From contig CAWBPA010000017.1 in the NCBI GenBank assembly GCA_963790545.1, positions 372,001 to 436,000 on the forward strand: DNA of 64,000 bases. Reading direction: 5' to 3'. The DNA is from DATBJG01 sp963790545. GTDB lineage: Bacteria > Acidobacteriota > Vicinamibacteria > Vicinamibacterales > JAMQPK01. This document shows positions 46,235 to 54,653 of this stretch, piece by piece. How positions within the stretch are numbered: position 1 is the first letter of the stretch; each line of letters starts with the position of its first letter. The position numbers were made by a program, and so were the translations under genes. The notes beneath the pieces were generated by a model, which did not search any database, had not been told where the DNA came from, and saw only the letters and a program-made list of their open reading frames with translations.

Positions 46235-46321
46235 ATGAAGGCTGATACGAAGGCTAAGTGTGTCGCAGCCACGTTGACCTTATTTTTCTACGGGCTGGCG
46301 TTCGCGATCTTTGTGCTCTGA
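46235..46321 (+). CDS. 28-residue single-helix membrane peptide
   Basis: AAAGGAG sits 7 nt before the ATG, one of the strongest Shine-Dalgarno sites in the window. The peptide is MKADTKAKCVAATLTLFFYG followed by LAFAIFVL and a stop. A basic start is followed by about 18 hydrophobic residues, so it should insert as one membrane helix. I do not recognise it. The codons fit a real gene, but the length alone cannot prove it. The next gene downstream encodes a secreted protein, about 125 nt later. Confidence 0.55.
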   Translation: MKADTKAKCVAATLTLFFYGLAFAIFVL

Positions 46322-46446
46322 TCGGTTTCCACCTGTGCCCGTATGGGATTTATGTCTCAATGGGTTTCCCTTGACCCCTGCCAGATTAGGAAATAGTGTG
46401 TAAGTGGTTGGTGACTCAGGTGGTTCGTGACGCCGGCCGCGGGAAA

Positions 46447-47085
46447 ATGCTCATGCGTCTCACCCCACTCGCACTCCTGGTCGTACTGCTTTCCGTCTCT
46501 CCGGCGGTCGCTCAACATCCCTACGAGCTGGATCCATACAAGCCGACCGACGCGGCAATGCTGAGAAATTACGGTTCGGTACTTGTCGGCCTGACACCCC
46601 TGCTGGAGCTTCGCAAACTTGACCCGTACGTGCCGAGCGAAGCAGCCCTGCTACGCCAGTTGGGTGGTGCGCTGCCGCTCTGGGTCGGATGGTATCCACC
46701 GGTGCCTGTGCCAGCGCCGGCCGCACCACTGACGCCCTTTGCCCCGACGGCAACCGCGCAGCCGCAGCGTCCGGGCTCGAATGTCGTCGTCATCATCGTG
46801 CCGCCTCGCAACGTACTCCCCCCGTCCGGAACCTTCCAGGACCGCGTCGTCCCCATCCCCGGCAGACCACGCCCTCGCGTGGCATCGCCCCAACGAATTG
46901 CAGGGAACGGCGCCGCGCCGAAGATTGAGGTGCAGTGCGATTCTGCAGAATGTCGCTGGCGCATCCAGAACGTGGATCCTGGACCCGATGCACCCGTGCG
47001 GACCGAGTGCGGATGGATGCCGAAGGGTGGGACGTTGGAGGCGGGCGGTCGCATCCCGTGCGACGCCGAGGCAGCCGCGCCCTAG
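46447..47085 (+). CDS. hypothetical secreted Pro-rich protein
   Basis: The ATG at 46447 gives a clear signal peptide ending AVAQ. About 190 mature residues follow. They contain two similar units (YELDPYKPTDAAMLRNYGSV and LRKLDPYVPSEAALLRQLGG), which suggests an internal duplication. A Pro/Ala-rich linker leads to a C-end with four Cys (VQCDSAECRWRIQ, TECGW, IPCDAE) that may form disulfides. No family is recognised. An upstream in-frame start at 46396 lacks a signal-like N-end. Confidence 0.65.
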   Translation: MLMRLTPLALLVVLLSVSPAVAQHPYELDPYKPTDAAMLRNYGSVLVGLTPLLELRKLDPYVPSEAALLRQLGGALPLWVGWYPPVPVPAPAAPLTPFAPTATAQPQRPGSNVVVIIVPPRNVLPPSGTFQDRVVPIPGRPRPRVASPQRIAGNGAAPKIEVQCDSAECRWRIQNVDPGPDAPVRTECGWMPKGGTLEAGGRIPCDAEAAAP

Positions 47086-47196
47086 GAAAACCCGACGGCC
47101 CTCTACATCAAACACTTACTGCATCAGTGCCGGATTGTCCCGGAAATGCAGTACTTTTCGTGCGTCAAAATGATGACCTTCTGACGAAAACTAGAG

Positions 47197-47231
47197 TGGC
47201 TTCTAAGGTTAAGTCATTGAACCAGAAGCCA
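47197..47231. repeat. bulged hairpin in a gene-poor spacer
   Basis: TGGCTTCT (47197-47204) pairs with AGAAGCCA (47224-47231) and GGTT (47207-47210) with AACC (47220-47223). That makes 12 bp with a 2-nt bulge and a 9-nt loop. It lies after the secreted-protein gene. There is no U-run on either strand, so it may be regulatory rather than a terminator. Confidence 0.5.
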
Positions 47232-47269
47232 TAGCGGGCGAAGGCAGCAGCCTTGCTTCACACGGCTGC

Positions 47270-47527
47270 ATGACCCCAGATCTCACCCGCGTCAATGCAC
47301 TCACCCGACTCCTCGCCAAGCCAGACCCCCCAGAACTGAGGCGTGGTTCGACCCTCCGCCTGGAAGGCAGTCCCGAGCGTTTCAAGCTCGTGCCACTCCT
47401 CGCCGCCGCATTTCGTCAGCAGAGGCTGCTCGATGAAACGAGCAACTGGGTCAATGTGGAAGATGAACCCGCACCTGTGGCCTCGCGTTGGGGCCGTACC
47501 CGTGCGATTCGATTCGAATCGGTGTAA
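47270..47527 (+). CDS. hypothetical short protein, doubtful
   Basis: This 85-residue frame has no recognised domain and no clear ribosome site. Its stop abuts the stop of the opposite gene (TAATTA). It is kept because the spacer would otherwise be empty, but it may be chance. Confidence 0.3.
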   Translation: MTPDLTRVNALTRLLAKPDPPELRRGSTLRLEGSPERFKLVPLLAAAFRQQRLLDETSNWVNVEDEPAPVASRWGRTRAIRFESV

Positions 47528-47737
47528 TTACTGAGGTTTTCGCAGCCGGCGCTGTAGCTGACCAAGAGCGGCATCGTCGGCAGCCGTGCGGGTGTCGCCC
47601 GTCGCTTCGATGCCGACTTCTCGGGTGGTTTTCTTTCCGCTGCCCTCGACCTCGAGGACCGACGCACGCCAGCCACTCAGCACCGGCTCCGACACGATCC
47701 AGTACCGGCGACCGCCAACGAAAATTTCTCCAGCCAT
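47528..47737 (-). CDS. hypothetical small protein
   Basis: From the ATG at 47737 it has 69 residues, starting MAGEIFVGGRRYWIVSEPVL. The pattern of alternating hydrophobic residues suggests a small beta domain (about 1-45) with a charged helical tail rich in Asp, Ala, Gln and Arg. No family is recognised. An ATG five codons upstream is also possible. Confidence 0.5.
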   Translation of the reverse strand: MAGEIFVGGRRYWIVSEPVLSGWRASVLEVEGSGKKTTREVGIEATGDTRTAADDAALGQLQRRLRKPQ

Positions 47738-47892
47738 CTGATCGTTGATCATCGGCCTCGCTGGATCACGTCGATAGTCGGCTCACGAACTGCACTTCTG
47801 TGCAAGGATGTGACGACGATGATTCGTCAGGCTCCGGATGCGCCCGCCTGGCATTTCTTGACGGACGTTCGACCGACAAGGACAATAGGGCC

Positions 47893-48261
47893 GTGCCTGT
47901 ACCGCGAATCTCCAAAGAAGAACTGAAACAACGGCTCGAAAACGCCGGAGGCCCCCTCCTGCTCGATGTCCGGCTCAAGTACCCCTACGAGCACAGCACG
48001 GTCAAGCTTCCGGGCGCATTGCGTCTGCTTCCGCAGGGCGAGCTCGACACCTCGGGAATCCCGAAAGATCGCGACATTGTCGCCTACGATTCCGATCCTG
48101 ACGAGCTGGTGAGCTCGCGCGTCGCCGCGGACCTCATCAGAAAGGGCTACCGCGCGTCCGCGCTCAAGGGTGGGATCGTCGAATGGCTGACCGCCAACTA
48201 TCCGATCGAAACCAAGGAAGCGCTTCGATCCGCTCCACCCGCACCCGGCTCCCTCAAATGA
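47893..48261 (+). CDS. rhodanese-fold protein lacking the catalytic cysteine
   Basis: The frame is a single rhodanese domain of about 110 residues: ISKEELKQRLENAGGPLLLDVR, then PGALRLLP, then LIRKGYRASALKGGIVEWL. In the active-site loop, where family members have IVVYC with Cys, this protein reads IVAYDSDPDELVSSRVA, with Asp at the Cys position. Sulfur transfer is therefore not expected, and a binding or regulatory role is more likely. GTG at 47893 is preferred because an upstream extension to 47800 is not domain-like. It precedes a PolX-like gene by about 50 nt. Confidence 0.75.
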   Translation: MPVPRISKEELKQRLENAGGPLLLDVRLKYPYEHSTVKLPGALRLLPQGELDTSGIPKDRDIVAYDSDPDELVSSRVAADLIRKGYRASALKGGIVEWLTANYPIETKEALRSAPPAPGSLK

Positions 48262-48310
48262 TGGCGCACGACCGTGAAGAGCACGTCGGGCTTCGCATAC
48301 CCTGCGAGCC

Positions 48311-49678
48311 GTGGGGCCAGAGCCCACCGTGAGCGGGCCTCGAATTCCATTAGGACGCGCCTGGACCTGTGCCCAATCGTTCATGAGCCTCGCCGGCGAT
48401 CGGGTGACAGACATCACGCCAATCGGTAGCCTCCGCCGCTTTGACGCGACCGTCGGGGACATTTCCCTGCTGGCGGTCACGTCTGACGCGGCCTCGATGT
48501 TCGAGATTCTGGGGGCCTTGCCGGGCGTGAAGCTCGTGCATCAGGCCGCTTCGAGTTGCACCCTGCAGTTCGAGCGCAACCAGATCACCGTGTACACGGC
48601 CCCACCGGAGCATGCTGGCGCGGCACTGCTTCACTACACCGGTTCTCGCCCGCACACGACCGCGCTGATCCACCGAGCCGAATCGCGAGACCTGGAGCTT
48701 GGCCCCATGGGCATTCGCGCTCGATCCTCGGGCACAATCCTGCCCACTCCGACAGAACAGGACGCATATCGACTGCTCGATCTGCCATTCATTGCTCCTG
48801 AGCTCCGTGAAGGCCATGGAGAGGTCGAGGCTGCAGAGGCCGGCTCGTTGCCGAGACTCGTCGAGCGTCGCGACATTCGCGGCGATCTTCACATGCATTC
48901 GACCTGGAGTGACGGCCGCGATGAGATCGAGGAAATGGTCAAGCAGTCGATCGCGCTGGGATATGAGTACATCGCCATTACCGATCACTCGCAGCACTCC
49001 GTTGCGGCTGGCGGGCTGACTCCCGATCGACTCCGCCGTCAACGGCAGGAGATTGAGGAGCTGCGACCCCGCTATCCTGGTATCGCGATCCTTCACGGGG
49101 CAGAGGTCGACATCATGCCCGACGGGGAACTCGACTTTCCAGACTCGGTGCTGGCCGAGCTGGATATCGTCCTGGCATCGCTCCACGAGCGCGCCTGGCA
49201 TACGGGCATGCAACTGACCGAGCGCTACCTCAGCGCGATTCAGAACCCATTCGTAAACATCATCACTCACCCCACGAATCGTCTCGTCGGGCATCGCAGT
49301 GGCTACGATCTCGACTTCCCCAGACTGTTTGCCGCGGCCGTGGAATCCGGAACAGCGCTGGAGATTGACGGCGCCCCGGCGCATCTGGACATGGATGGTG
49401 CGGTGGCGCGACGCGCCATCGAGGCCGGCGTCACCGTGTCGATCGACAGTGATTGTCATCGAGCGGCATGGCTCGAGGGTCACATGGCACTCGGCATTGG
49501 AACCGCGCGCCGGGGCTGGGTGCAGCCGCGCCACGTACTCAACACTCGGTCATTGCAGGAAGTTCGCCAAATCCTGTCGGCCAAGAAGCGGAAAAAACTG
49601 CAGGAGAAGGCCAGACGGAACGTGCACGAGAAGCCGGGAACCGCTCCTAACCTCCTAACCTCTCCTAACCTCTCTTAA
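48311..49678 (+). CDS. PolX-like protein: decayed polymerase domain fused to intact PHP phosphoesterase
   Basis: The 455-residue protein matches PolX (compare 61093-62814) but lacks the N-terminal helix-hairpin-helix and 8-kDa part, about 170 residues. The palm motif reads GSLRRFDATVGDISLL, with Ser where PolX has the second catalytic Asp (GDLD in the other copy). The third Asp, from DLRL, is replaced in QITVY. The PHP domain from about residue 190 keeps its metal ligands: DLHMHSTWSDG, AITDHSQHS, GAEVDIMPDG, ITHPTNR and SIDSDCH. It is probably a phosphoesterase or nuclease without synthesis activity. The last ten or so residues come from CCTAACC repeat DNA. Confidence 0.85.
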   Translation: MGPEPTVSGPRIPLGRAWTCAQSFMSLAGDRVTDITPIGSLRRFDATVGDISLLAVTSDAASMFEILGALPGVKLVHQAASSCTLQFERNQITVYTAPPEHAGAALLHYTGSRPHTTALIHRAESRDLELGPMGIRARSSGTILPTPTEQDAYRLLDLPFIAPELREGHGEVEAAEAGSLPRLVERRDIRGDLHMHSTWSDGRDEIEEMVKQSIALGYEYIAITDHSQHSVAAGGLTPDRLRRQRQEIEELRPRYPGIAILHGAEVDIMPDGELDFPDSVLAELDIVLASLHERAWHTGMQLTERYLSAIQNPFVNIITHPTNRLVGHRSGYDLDFPRLFAAAVESGTALEIDGAPAHLDMDGAVARRAIEAGVTVSIDSDCHRAAWLEGHMALGIGTARRGWVQPRHVLNTRSLQEVRQILSAKKRKKLQEKARRNVHEKPGTAPNLLTSPNLS

Positions 49679-49684
49679 CCTCTT
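49645..49684. repeat. CCTAACC-type direct repeat tract
   Basis: About five CCTAACC or CTCTCCTAACC units overlap the 3' end of the PolX-like gene and supply its last codons. The same family forms the inverted repeat after pyrG. Confidence 0.6.
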
Positions 49685-49708
49685 CCCCCATGCTATCGTT
49701 GATTCGAG

Positions 49709-50387
49709 ATGAGGTTTGGACTCACGCTCCTGGTGGGCTTGCTGGCTGGCGCCACGTCGGGTTCTTTGCTGGCTGCCCAGGGACGGCAGCCTGCCGAAGC
49801 TCTGGCCAAGGATCTCCAGCAAAAGTACCGATAAAGTGCGCGATTTTTCCGCAGATTTCGTTCAAACCTACCGTGGCGGCGTGCTGCGACAAACGGCCAC
49901 CGAGCGGGGTCGGCTGATCGTGAAGAAGCCAGGGAAGATGCGGTGGGAGTACCGGGACCCCGAGCGAAAACTCTTTGTATCGGACGGGCGCAAGCTCTAC
50001 TCTTATGTGCCGGAGGACAGGCAGGTACTGGTCAGCGACGTTCCGGACGACGACCATGCCACCACACCGGCGTTGTTCCTGGCTGGCAAAGGGAATCTGG
50101 GGCGTGACTTCACTGTGTCGTACGCGCAGGCCGATGAGGCGCCCGCCGGGACGACCGTGCTCAAGCTGTCCCCTCGCAAGACGGAGCCCGAATACGACTG
50201 GCTGATGCTGGCCATCGATCCAGTCAGTCTGCAAATTCGTATGCTCATCACGGTGGACGCGCAAGGCGGACGGTCGACGTTCAGTTTGACAAATCTCAAG
50301 GAGAACCTGGGCGTTGCCGATAAGGAATTTACTTTCAGCATTCCTCGGGGGGTTGAGGTGATCACTGACCGGTCAGCCGGTCAGTAG
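49709..50387 (+). pseudogene. lolA: outer-membrane lipoprotein carrier LolA, one frameshift
   Basis: The ATG at 49709 gives a signal peptide (LLVGLLAGATSGSLLAAQG) and LAKDLQQKY, then hits a stop. One extra base at 49828-49829 (TACCG where TACG fits) accounts for it. The other frame continues DKVRDFSADFVQTYRGG to the end at 50387. Conserved LolA segments follow: GKMRWEYRDPERKLFVSDG, YVPEDRQV and FSLTNLKENLGV. Repaired length is 225 residues, normal for LolA. It ferries lipoproteins across the periplasm. The open frame beginning at 49716 lacks the true signal sequence. Confidence 0.85.
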
Positions 50388-50400
50388 GTCGCGATCCGGC

Positions 50401-52233
50401 ATGCATCTCACACTTCGCATCACGCCCAGAGTCGCGCTGCTGATTCTGACCATCACAGCGGCGGGTTGCGCAGGGGGCGCCATGAGCAGGGCCCGCACTG
50501 CCGAGCGCAACGACGACTTCGACCGCGCCGTTGTGGAGTACAACCGGATTCTCAGCGAGGACCCCGACAACAAGGATGCGCGTCAGAAGCTCGACATGGC
50601 GAGGCTTCAAGCATCGCAGCAGCATTTTGCGGCCGGCCGGCGGCTGGTCGAAGTCGGCAGCCTGAATGAAGCGCTCGTTGAATTCCAGCTGGCATCGGAG
50701 CTCAATCCCGGCAGCGGCACCATCGACGAAGCCCTACGGGCCGTCCGCACGCAGCTCCGCACGAAAGTCGCAGTGGCACGCGAGGGCCAGACTCAGCTCG
50801 AAGCTCTGATCGAGCGAACGCGCGATTTGCCGCCCCCGGGCCTGGATCTTCCGAGGGATCTCGTCGTGCCAGCTTCGCTCGTGTTCCGGAATGCAAGCAG
50901 CCGTGACGTATTCCTGTCGCTTGCCCGGTTCGCCGACATCAACGTCGTGTTCGACCCGGCTTTTCGCGACACGACAATCAGCCTCGATCTGCGAAACACG
51001 ACCTTCGAGTCGGCGCTTGCGTCGTTGAACGCCACCACCCAGACGTTCTACAGGGTCACGGCGCAACGGACGCTGACGATTATTCCCGACACCCCGGCAA
51101 AGCGGCGCGAGTACGAAGAGGAGGTCGTTCGCACCTTCTACCTGAGCAATGCGGATTTGAAAGAGACGATCGACCTATTGCGGCTGGTGATCGACAACCG
51201 CCGGCTGGCGCCCATTGCGGCAATCAACGCCATCAGCGTCAAGGACACGCCGGAAAGAATCGCGGCCGCCGCAAAGGTTCTTGCCGCTATCGACAAGGCC
51301 AGACCGGAAGTCGTCATCGAGGTCGAGCTGCTCGAGGTAGATCGTGCACGGCTGCAGGAATTCGGGCTTCAGATTGCGTCACCGGGGTCACCGGGAATTG
51401 ACGGGGCCGCGGACGTCAATCGTGACGGTCTCACACTCCAGAACCTGCTCAATCTCACCCAAGCCGACGTGTTCATGACAGGCGTGCCCGGCCTCTACTA
51501 CCGCCTTCTCAAGACCGATTCCAACACTCGACTGCTGGCGAATCCGCAGCTGCGTACGTCGGAAGGCATCCCGGCGCAAGCCCGGTTCGGAGAACGTGTG
51601 CCCGTACCCGTGACTGTGTTCGCACCGATCGCGACGGGTGGCGTCGCGCAGCAACCCATCACGTCGTTCAACTACGAGAACATTGGCGTCAACATCGACA
51701 TCACGCCGCGCACACATCACGACGACCAGGTCACGCTCGCGGTGAGGGTCAGTGTCAGCAGCATCTCGGGTGTCGGCTTCGGGAACCTGCCGACCTTCGG
51801 TAGCCGCGAAGTCAGCACGGTGATCCGCCTCAAAGATGGGGAAACAAACATGCTCGCCGGTCTCATTCGAGACGATGAGCGCCGCACCTTGAACGGTGTA
51901 CCTGGGCTGAGCGACATTCCCGTGATCGGGCGGATGTTTGCGCACAACAAGAAAGAGACGCAGGAAACCGACATCATTCTGACAGTCACTCCGCACATTG
52001 TGAGGGTTCTGCACCTGGACGAAGAGGACCTCCGTCCGTTTCGCGTGGGTCGCGACGTCGGGGCACCGCTGCTGGAGGTCCCACTCCCGATCGAGATCCC
52101 GAAGCCAGCTGAACAGCCAGCGCCTGCCCCGGCGCAGCCGACTGGTCCACAACCGGCTCAGCCCATTGCGCCGCCGCAACAGACCCCTCCGCCGCAGCCG
52201 CCGCCACCGGCTGTTCGCGAGCCGGTTCGGTAA
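50401..52233 (+). CDS. lipoprotein secretin with N-terminal TPR
   Basis: The 610-residue protein has a lipobox (ITAAGC, Cys near residue 21), two TPR-like units (about 30-110), an STN-type domain (about 155-215), an N1 domain (about 230-305) and the secretin barrel (about 300-545, with PVIGRMFAHNKKETQETDIILTVTP at the end). A Pro/Gln/Ala-rich tail follows. TPR plus secretin in one lipoprotein removes the need for a separate pilotin. It may serve a type II-like export system or a second pilus. No ATPase or platform gene adjoins it, so its partners lie elsewhere. It is distinct from the pilQ at 35064-37648. Confidence 0.9.
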   Translation: MHLTLRITPRVALLILTITAAGCAGGAMSRARTAERNDDFDRAVVEYNRILSEDPDNKDARQKLDMARLQASQQHFAAGRRLVEVGSLNEALVEFQLASELNPGSGTIDEALRAVRTQLRTKVAVAREGQTQLEALIERTRDLPPPGLDLPRDLVVPASLVFRNASSRDVFLSLARFADINVVFDPAFRDTTISLDLRNTTFESALASLNATTQTFYRVTAQRTLTIIPDTPAKRREYEEEVVRTFYLSNADLKETIDLLRLVIDNRRLAPIAAINAISVKDTPERIAAAAKVLAAIDKARPEVVIEVELLEVDRARLQEFGLQIASPGSPGIDGAADVNRDGLTLQNLLNLTQADVFMTGVPGLYYRLLKTDSNTRLLANPQLRTSEGIPAQARFGERVPVPVTVFAPIATGGVAQQPITSFNYENIGVNIDITPRTHHDDQVTLAVRVSVSSISGVGFGNLPTFGSREVSTVIRLKDGETNMLAGLIRDDERRTLNGVPGLSDIPVIGRMFAHNKKETQETDIILTVTPHIVRVLHLDEEDLRPFRVGRDVGAPLLEVPLPIEIPKPAEQPAPAPAQPTGPQPAQPIAPPQQTPPPQPPPPAVREPVR

Positions 52234-52265
52234 GGCATTTTGCAGTTGTAGATTCTCAGCGACAT

Positions 52266-52357
52266 AACGCAGAGGTCGCAGAACCCGCTGAGGGCGCAGA
52301 AGGATCTTTAGGTAAGAGATTCTCTGCGAACTCCGCGATCTCAGCGTCCTCGGCGTT
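52266..52357. repeat. inverted CGCAGAG-type repeat between convergent secretin and murA
   Basis: AACGCAGAGGTCGCAGAAC-like units (52266-52300) face GTCCTCGGCGTT-like units (to 52357). The arms are imperfect reverse complements. Placement between converging genes suggests a terminator role. Nothing else is seen in the 52234-52370 spacer. Confidence 0.5.
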
Positions 52358-52370
52358 GAAATATTTGCCC

Positions 52371-53631
52371 TCAGGCAATCTTTTCAACTCGTGCCCCGAG
52401 GTCTTTCAGCCGATCGACCAACTGTCCGTAGCCGCGCTCTACGGTTTCGAGCGAGCTCAAGCGGCTCTCCCCATCGGCCGCCAGAGCCGCCGCTATCAAC
52501 GCCATTCCCGATCGCAAGTCCCGGCTGTCGAGCAGCCGGCCGCGCAGGCCCGTTCGACCGGTCACGATGATGCGATGCGGGTCGCAGAGAAACAGATCCG
52601 CGCCCATGCCGCTCAGCTGCTCCAAAGCAAAGAGGCGCAGTTCGTACATCCAGTCGTGCACGAGCGTCCGTCCGTCGCCTTGCGTGGCGAGAACGGTAAT
52701 GAGACTCACCAGATCGCTCGGGAATCCCGGCCACAGACCAGTGGTAATGCGACCGGCCGCGGCCAGAGTTGACGCGTCGACACACAACTTGCTGTCATCG
52801 AACGTGCAGGCGACGTCCATCCGCTTGAGCACTGAGGCAATCACTTCCACGTCGAGGGCCCGAGCACCAGCCGCCTCGATCGTTCCTCCGGTCACCGCCG
52901 CCACCACGGCCCAGCTGCCGGCCTCGATGTAGTCGCCGTTCAGACGATGTTCAGCGCCCCGCAGGCGCGGTACGCCTTCGACCCGAATGGTCGATGTACC
53001 CGCCCCGCTTATACCGGCGCCCATCTTGCTCAAGAACTCGCAGAGCTCGACCACGTGCGGCTCGCACGCCGCATGGCGAATTTCCGTGACACCGTCCGCG
53101 GCGGCCGCCGCGAGCAGAATCGTTTCCGTGCCGGTCACCGACGCCTCGTCGAGATACATGGATGCCGCCGAGAGCCGATTGCGCACTTCGAGCGCGTGAC
53201 CCGCCGGGCTCTCTACCGCGCGCGCGTTCATCGCCATCAATCCGGCGATATGTGTCGCGATGGTGCGTCGGGCTGGAAAATCACCGCCCGGCGGAGCCAG
53301 GTAGGCGCGACCTGTTCTGAGCGAGCAACGGTCCCAACAGCAGCACAGACCCACGCAGCCGACCGACCAGTGTTCGATCCGGCTCATGGGTGGTCAACGA
53401 AGGCGTGCGAACCTTCAACGTGGTCGTGCCGATCCCGTCCACTTCGGCCCCGATATCTCGCAGCAATCGCGCCATGACCTCGACGTCGCCAATTCGAGGG
53501 ACGTTCGTGAGCACGCATTCGTCGGGCGTCAGCAGACACGCCGCCAGCAACGGCAGCGCCGAGTTCTTGTTGCCCTCGACACTGACGCGCCCGCTCAACC
53601 GCCGACCGCCTTCAATGACTAGAGTGGACAT
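52371..53631 (-). pseudogene. murA: UDP-N-acetylglucosamine 1-carboxyvinyltransferase MurA, one frameshift
   Basis: The N-part (53631 to about 53320) has VEGNKNSALPLLAACLL with the Lys-Asn pair and LRGSVLLLGPLLA. One extra base near 53318-53321 shifts the frame. The rest (RTGRAYLAPPGGDFPARRT to VEKIA) runs in the other frame to 52371. Repaired length is about 419 residues, normal for MurA. The loop reads PGGD where most MurA have GGCAIG, so Asp replaces the fosfomycin-target Cys. It makes the first committed step of peptidoglycan. The break is probably a sequence error. Confidence 0.87.
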
Positions 53632-53661
53632 GATCGCTCGTGTACGTCCGGCTAAAGTCGC

Positions 53662-53702
53662 GACCTTTGACCTTTGACCTTTAACCTTTGACCTTTGACC
53701 TT
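53662..53702. repeat. GACCTTT direct heptad tract between murB and murA
   Basis: Nearly six exact units: GACCTTT three times, AACCTTT once, GACCTTT once, then GACCTT. It is the cleanest 7-nt period in the window. Confidence 0.8.
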
Positions 53703-54628
53703 CAGAACTCCCCGAGATACACGATCTCTTCCTGCAGCTCGATCCCGAACTGCTCTTTCACCGCAATCCGGCACTCGTCGATGAGCGTGCGGATGTCGCG
53801 TGCCGAGGCGCCGCCCTCGTTCACGATGAAGTTTGCGTGGGTTGTCGACACACACGCGCCGCCGATACGCCGACCCTTCTTTCCCGCCCGATCGACCAGC
53901 GCCCCAGCGGCTGCCATCTCCGAAGGACGATCCGCGGCGTCGGAGGGATTCTGAAAGATACAGCCGGCACTCGGTACGTCGAGCGGCTGCGTCTGCTTGC
54001 GGTGTGCCAGAGAGGCGCGGGCCCCCGCCCTCAATTCAGCCGGCTCGCCTCGACCGACGCGGAATGACGCCCACAACAACACCTCTCGCGTCCGCTGCAG
54101 CCGACTGCGATCATAGCCAAATTCCATTTCGTCCTGACGAAGATCCACGACACGTCCGTCCAGCGTGGCAACACGAACGGTGTCCACGAGGTCGCCGAGC
54201 AGGCGGCCGCCAAAGTGGGCGTTGCCGGCGATGCCGCCGCCAATCGTGCCGGGGGTGCCGGCCCAGCGCTCGAGCCCCGCGAGACCATGGTTGATCGTCC
54301 ACCGCACGAGGCCGTTGACGGTGACCCCGGCTTCGGCACGAACAAGCCCGTCGGACGGCGATTCGATATGCGCCCCACGAGGCCTGATGACGAGCCCCCG
54401 AATTCCCTTGTCGCCGATGAGAACGTTCGATCCACCGCCAAGGATGACGACAGCAATTCCGGCCCGGGCTGCAAGCTGCAACGCCTGCACCGTCTCATCC
54501 GCACTGCGGGTCTCGAGGAACCACTCCGCAGGTCCACCCGCTTTGAAGGTGGTGAACGGTGCCAGCGGGACGGCACTGCGGAGCCGCTCGGGTCCAAAAT
54601 GAGCAATGAGGTCGGCTGCGTCGGGCAC
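53702..54628 (-). CDS. murB: UDP-N-acetylenolpyruvoylglucosamine reductase
   Basis: From the GTG at 54628 the protein has 308 residues. FAD-binding segments TFKAGGPAEWF, ILGGGSNVLIGDKG and GTPGTIGGGIAGNAHFGG are clear. The C-end has PSAGCIFQNP and a final Glu-rich turn (QEEIVYLGEF). The layout without the extra loop fits type II MurB. It reduces the MurA product to UDP-MurNAc. The upstream start is uncertain: the frame is open to 54793, but the added residues resemble no MurB and overlap pxpC. Confidence 0.93.
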   Translation of the reverse strand: MPDAADLIAHFGPERLRSAVPLAPFTTFKAGGPAEWFLETRSADETVQALQLAARAGIAVVILGGGSNVLIGDKGIRGLVIRPRGAHIESPSDGLVRAEAGVTVNGLVRWTINHGLAGLERWAGTPGTIGGGIAGNAHFGGRLLGDLVDTVRVATLDGRVVDLRQDEMEFGYDRSRLQRTREVLLWASFRVGRGEPAELRAGARASLAHRKQTQPLDVPSAGCIFQNPSDAADRPSEMAAAGALVDRAGKKGRRIGGACVSTTHANFIVNEGGASARDIRTLIDECRIAVKEQFGIELQEEIVYLGEF

Positions 54629-54653
54629 GGTGACAGGGGTCAGTGGCCAGCGG

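Noticed and set aside
48350..49534. 394-residue minus-strand open frame
   Set aside because: Opposite the PolX-like gene, whose PHP metal motifs are intact. No family likeness on the minus strand.
53662..53702. CRISPR array
   Set aside because: The repeat unit is only 7 nt with no spacers. None of the repeat tracts in the window has repeat-spacer alternation, and no cas genes are present.
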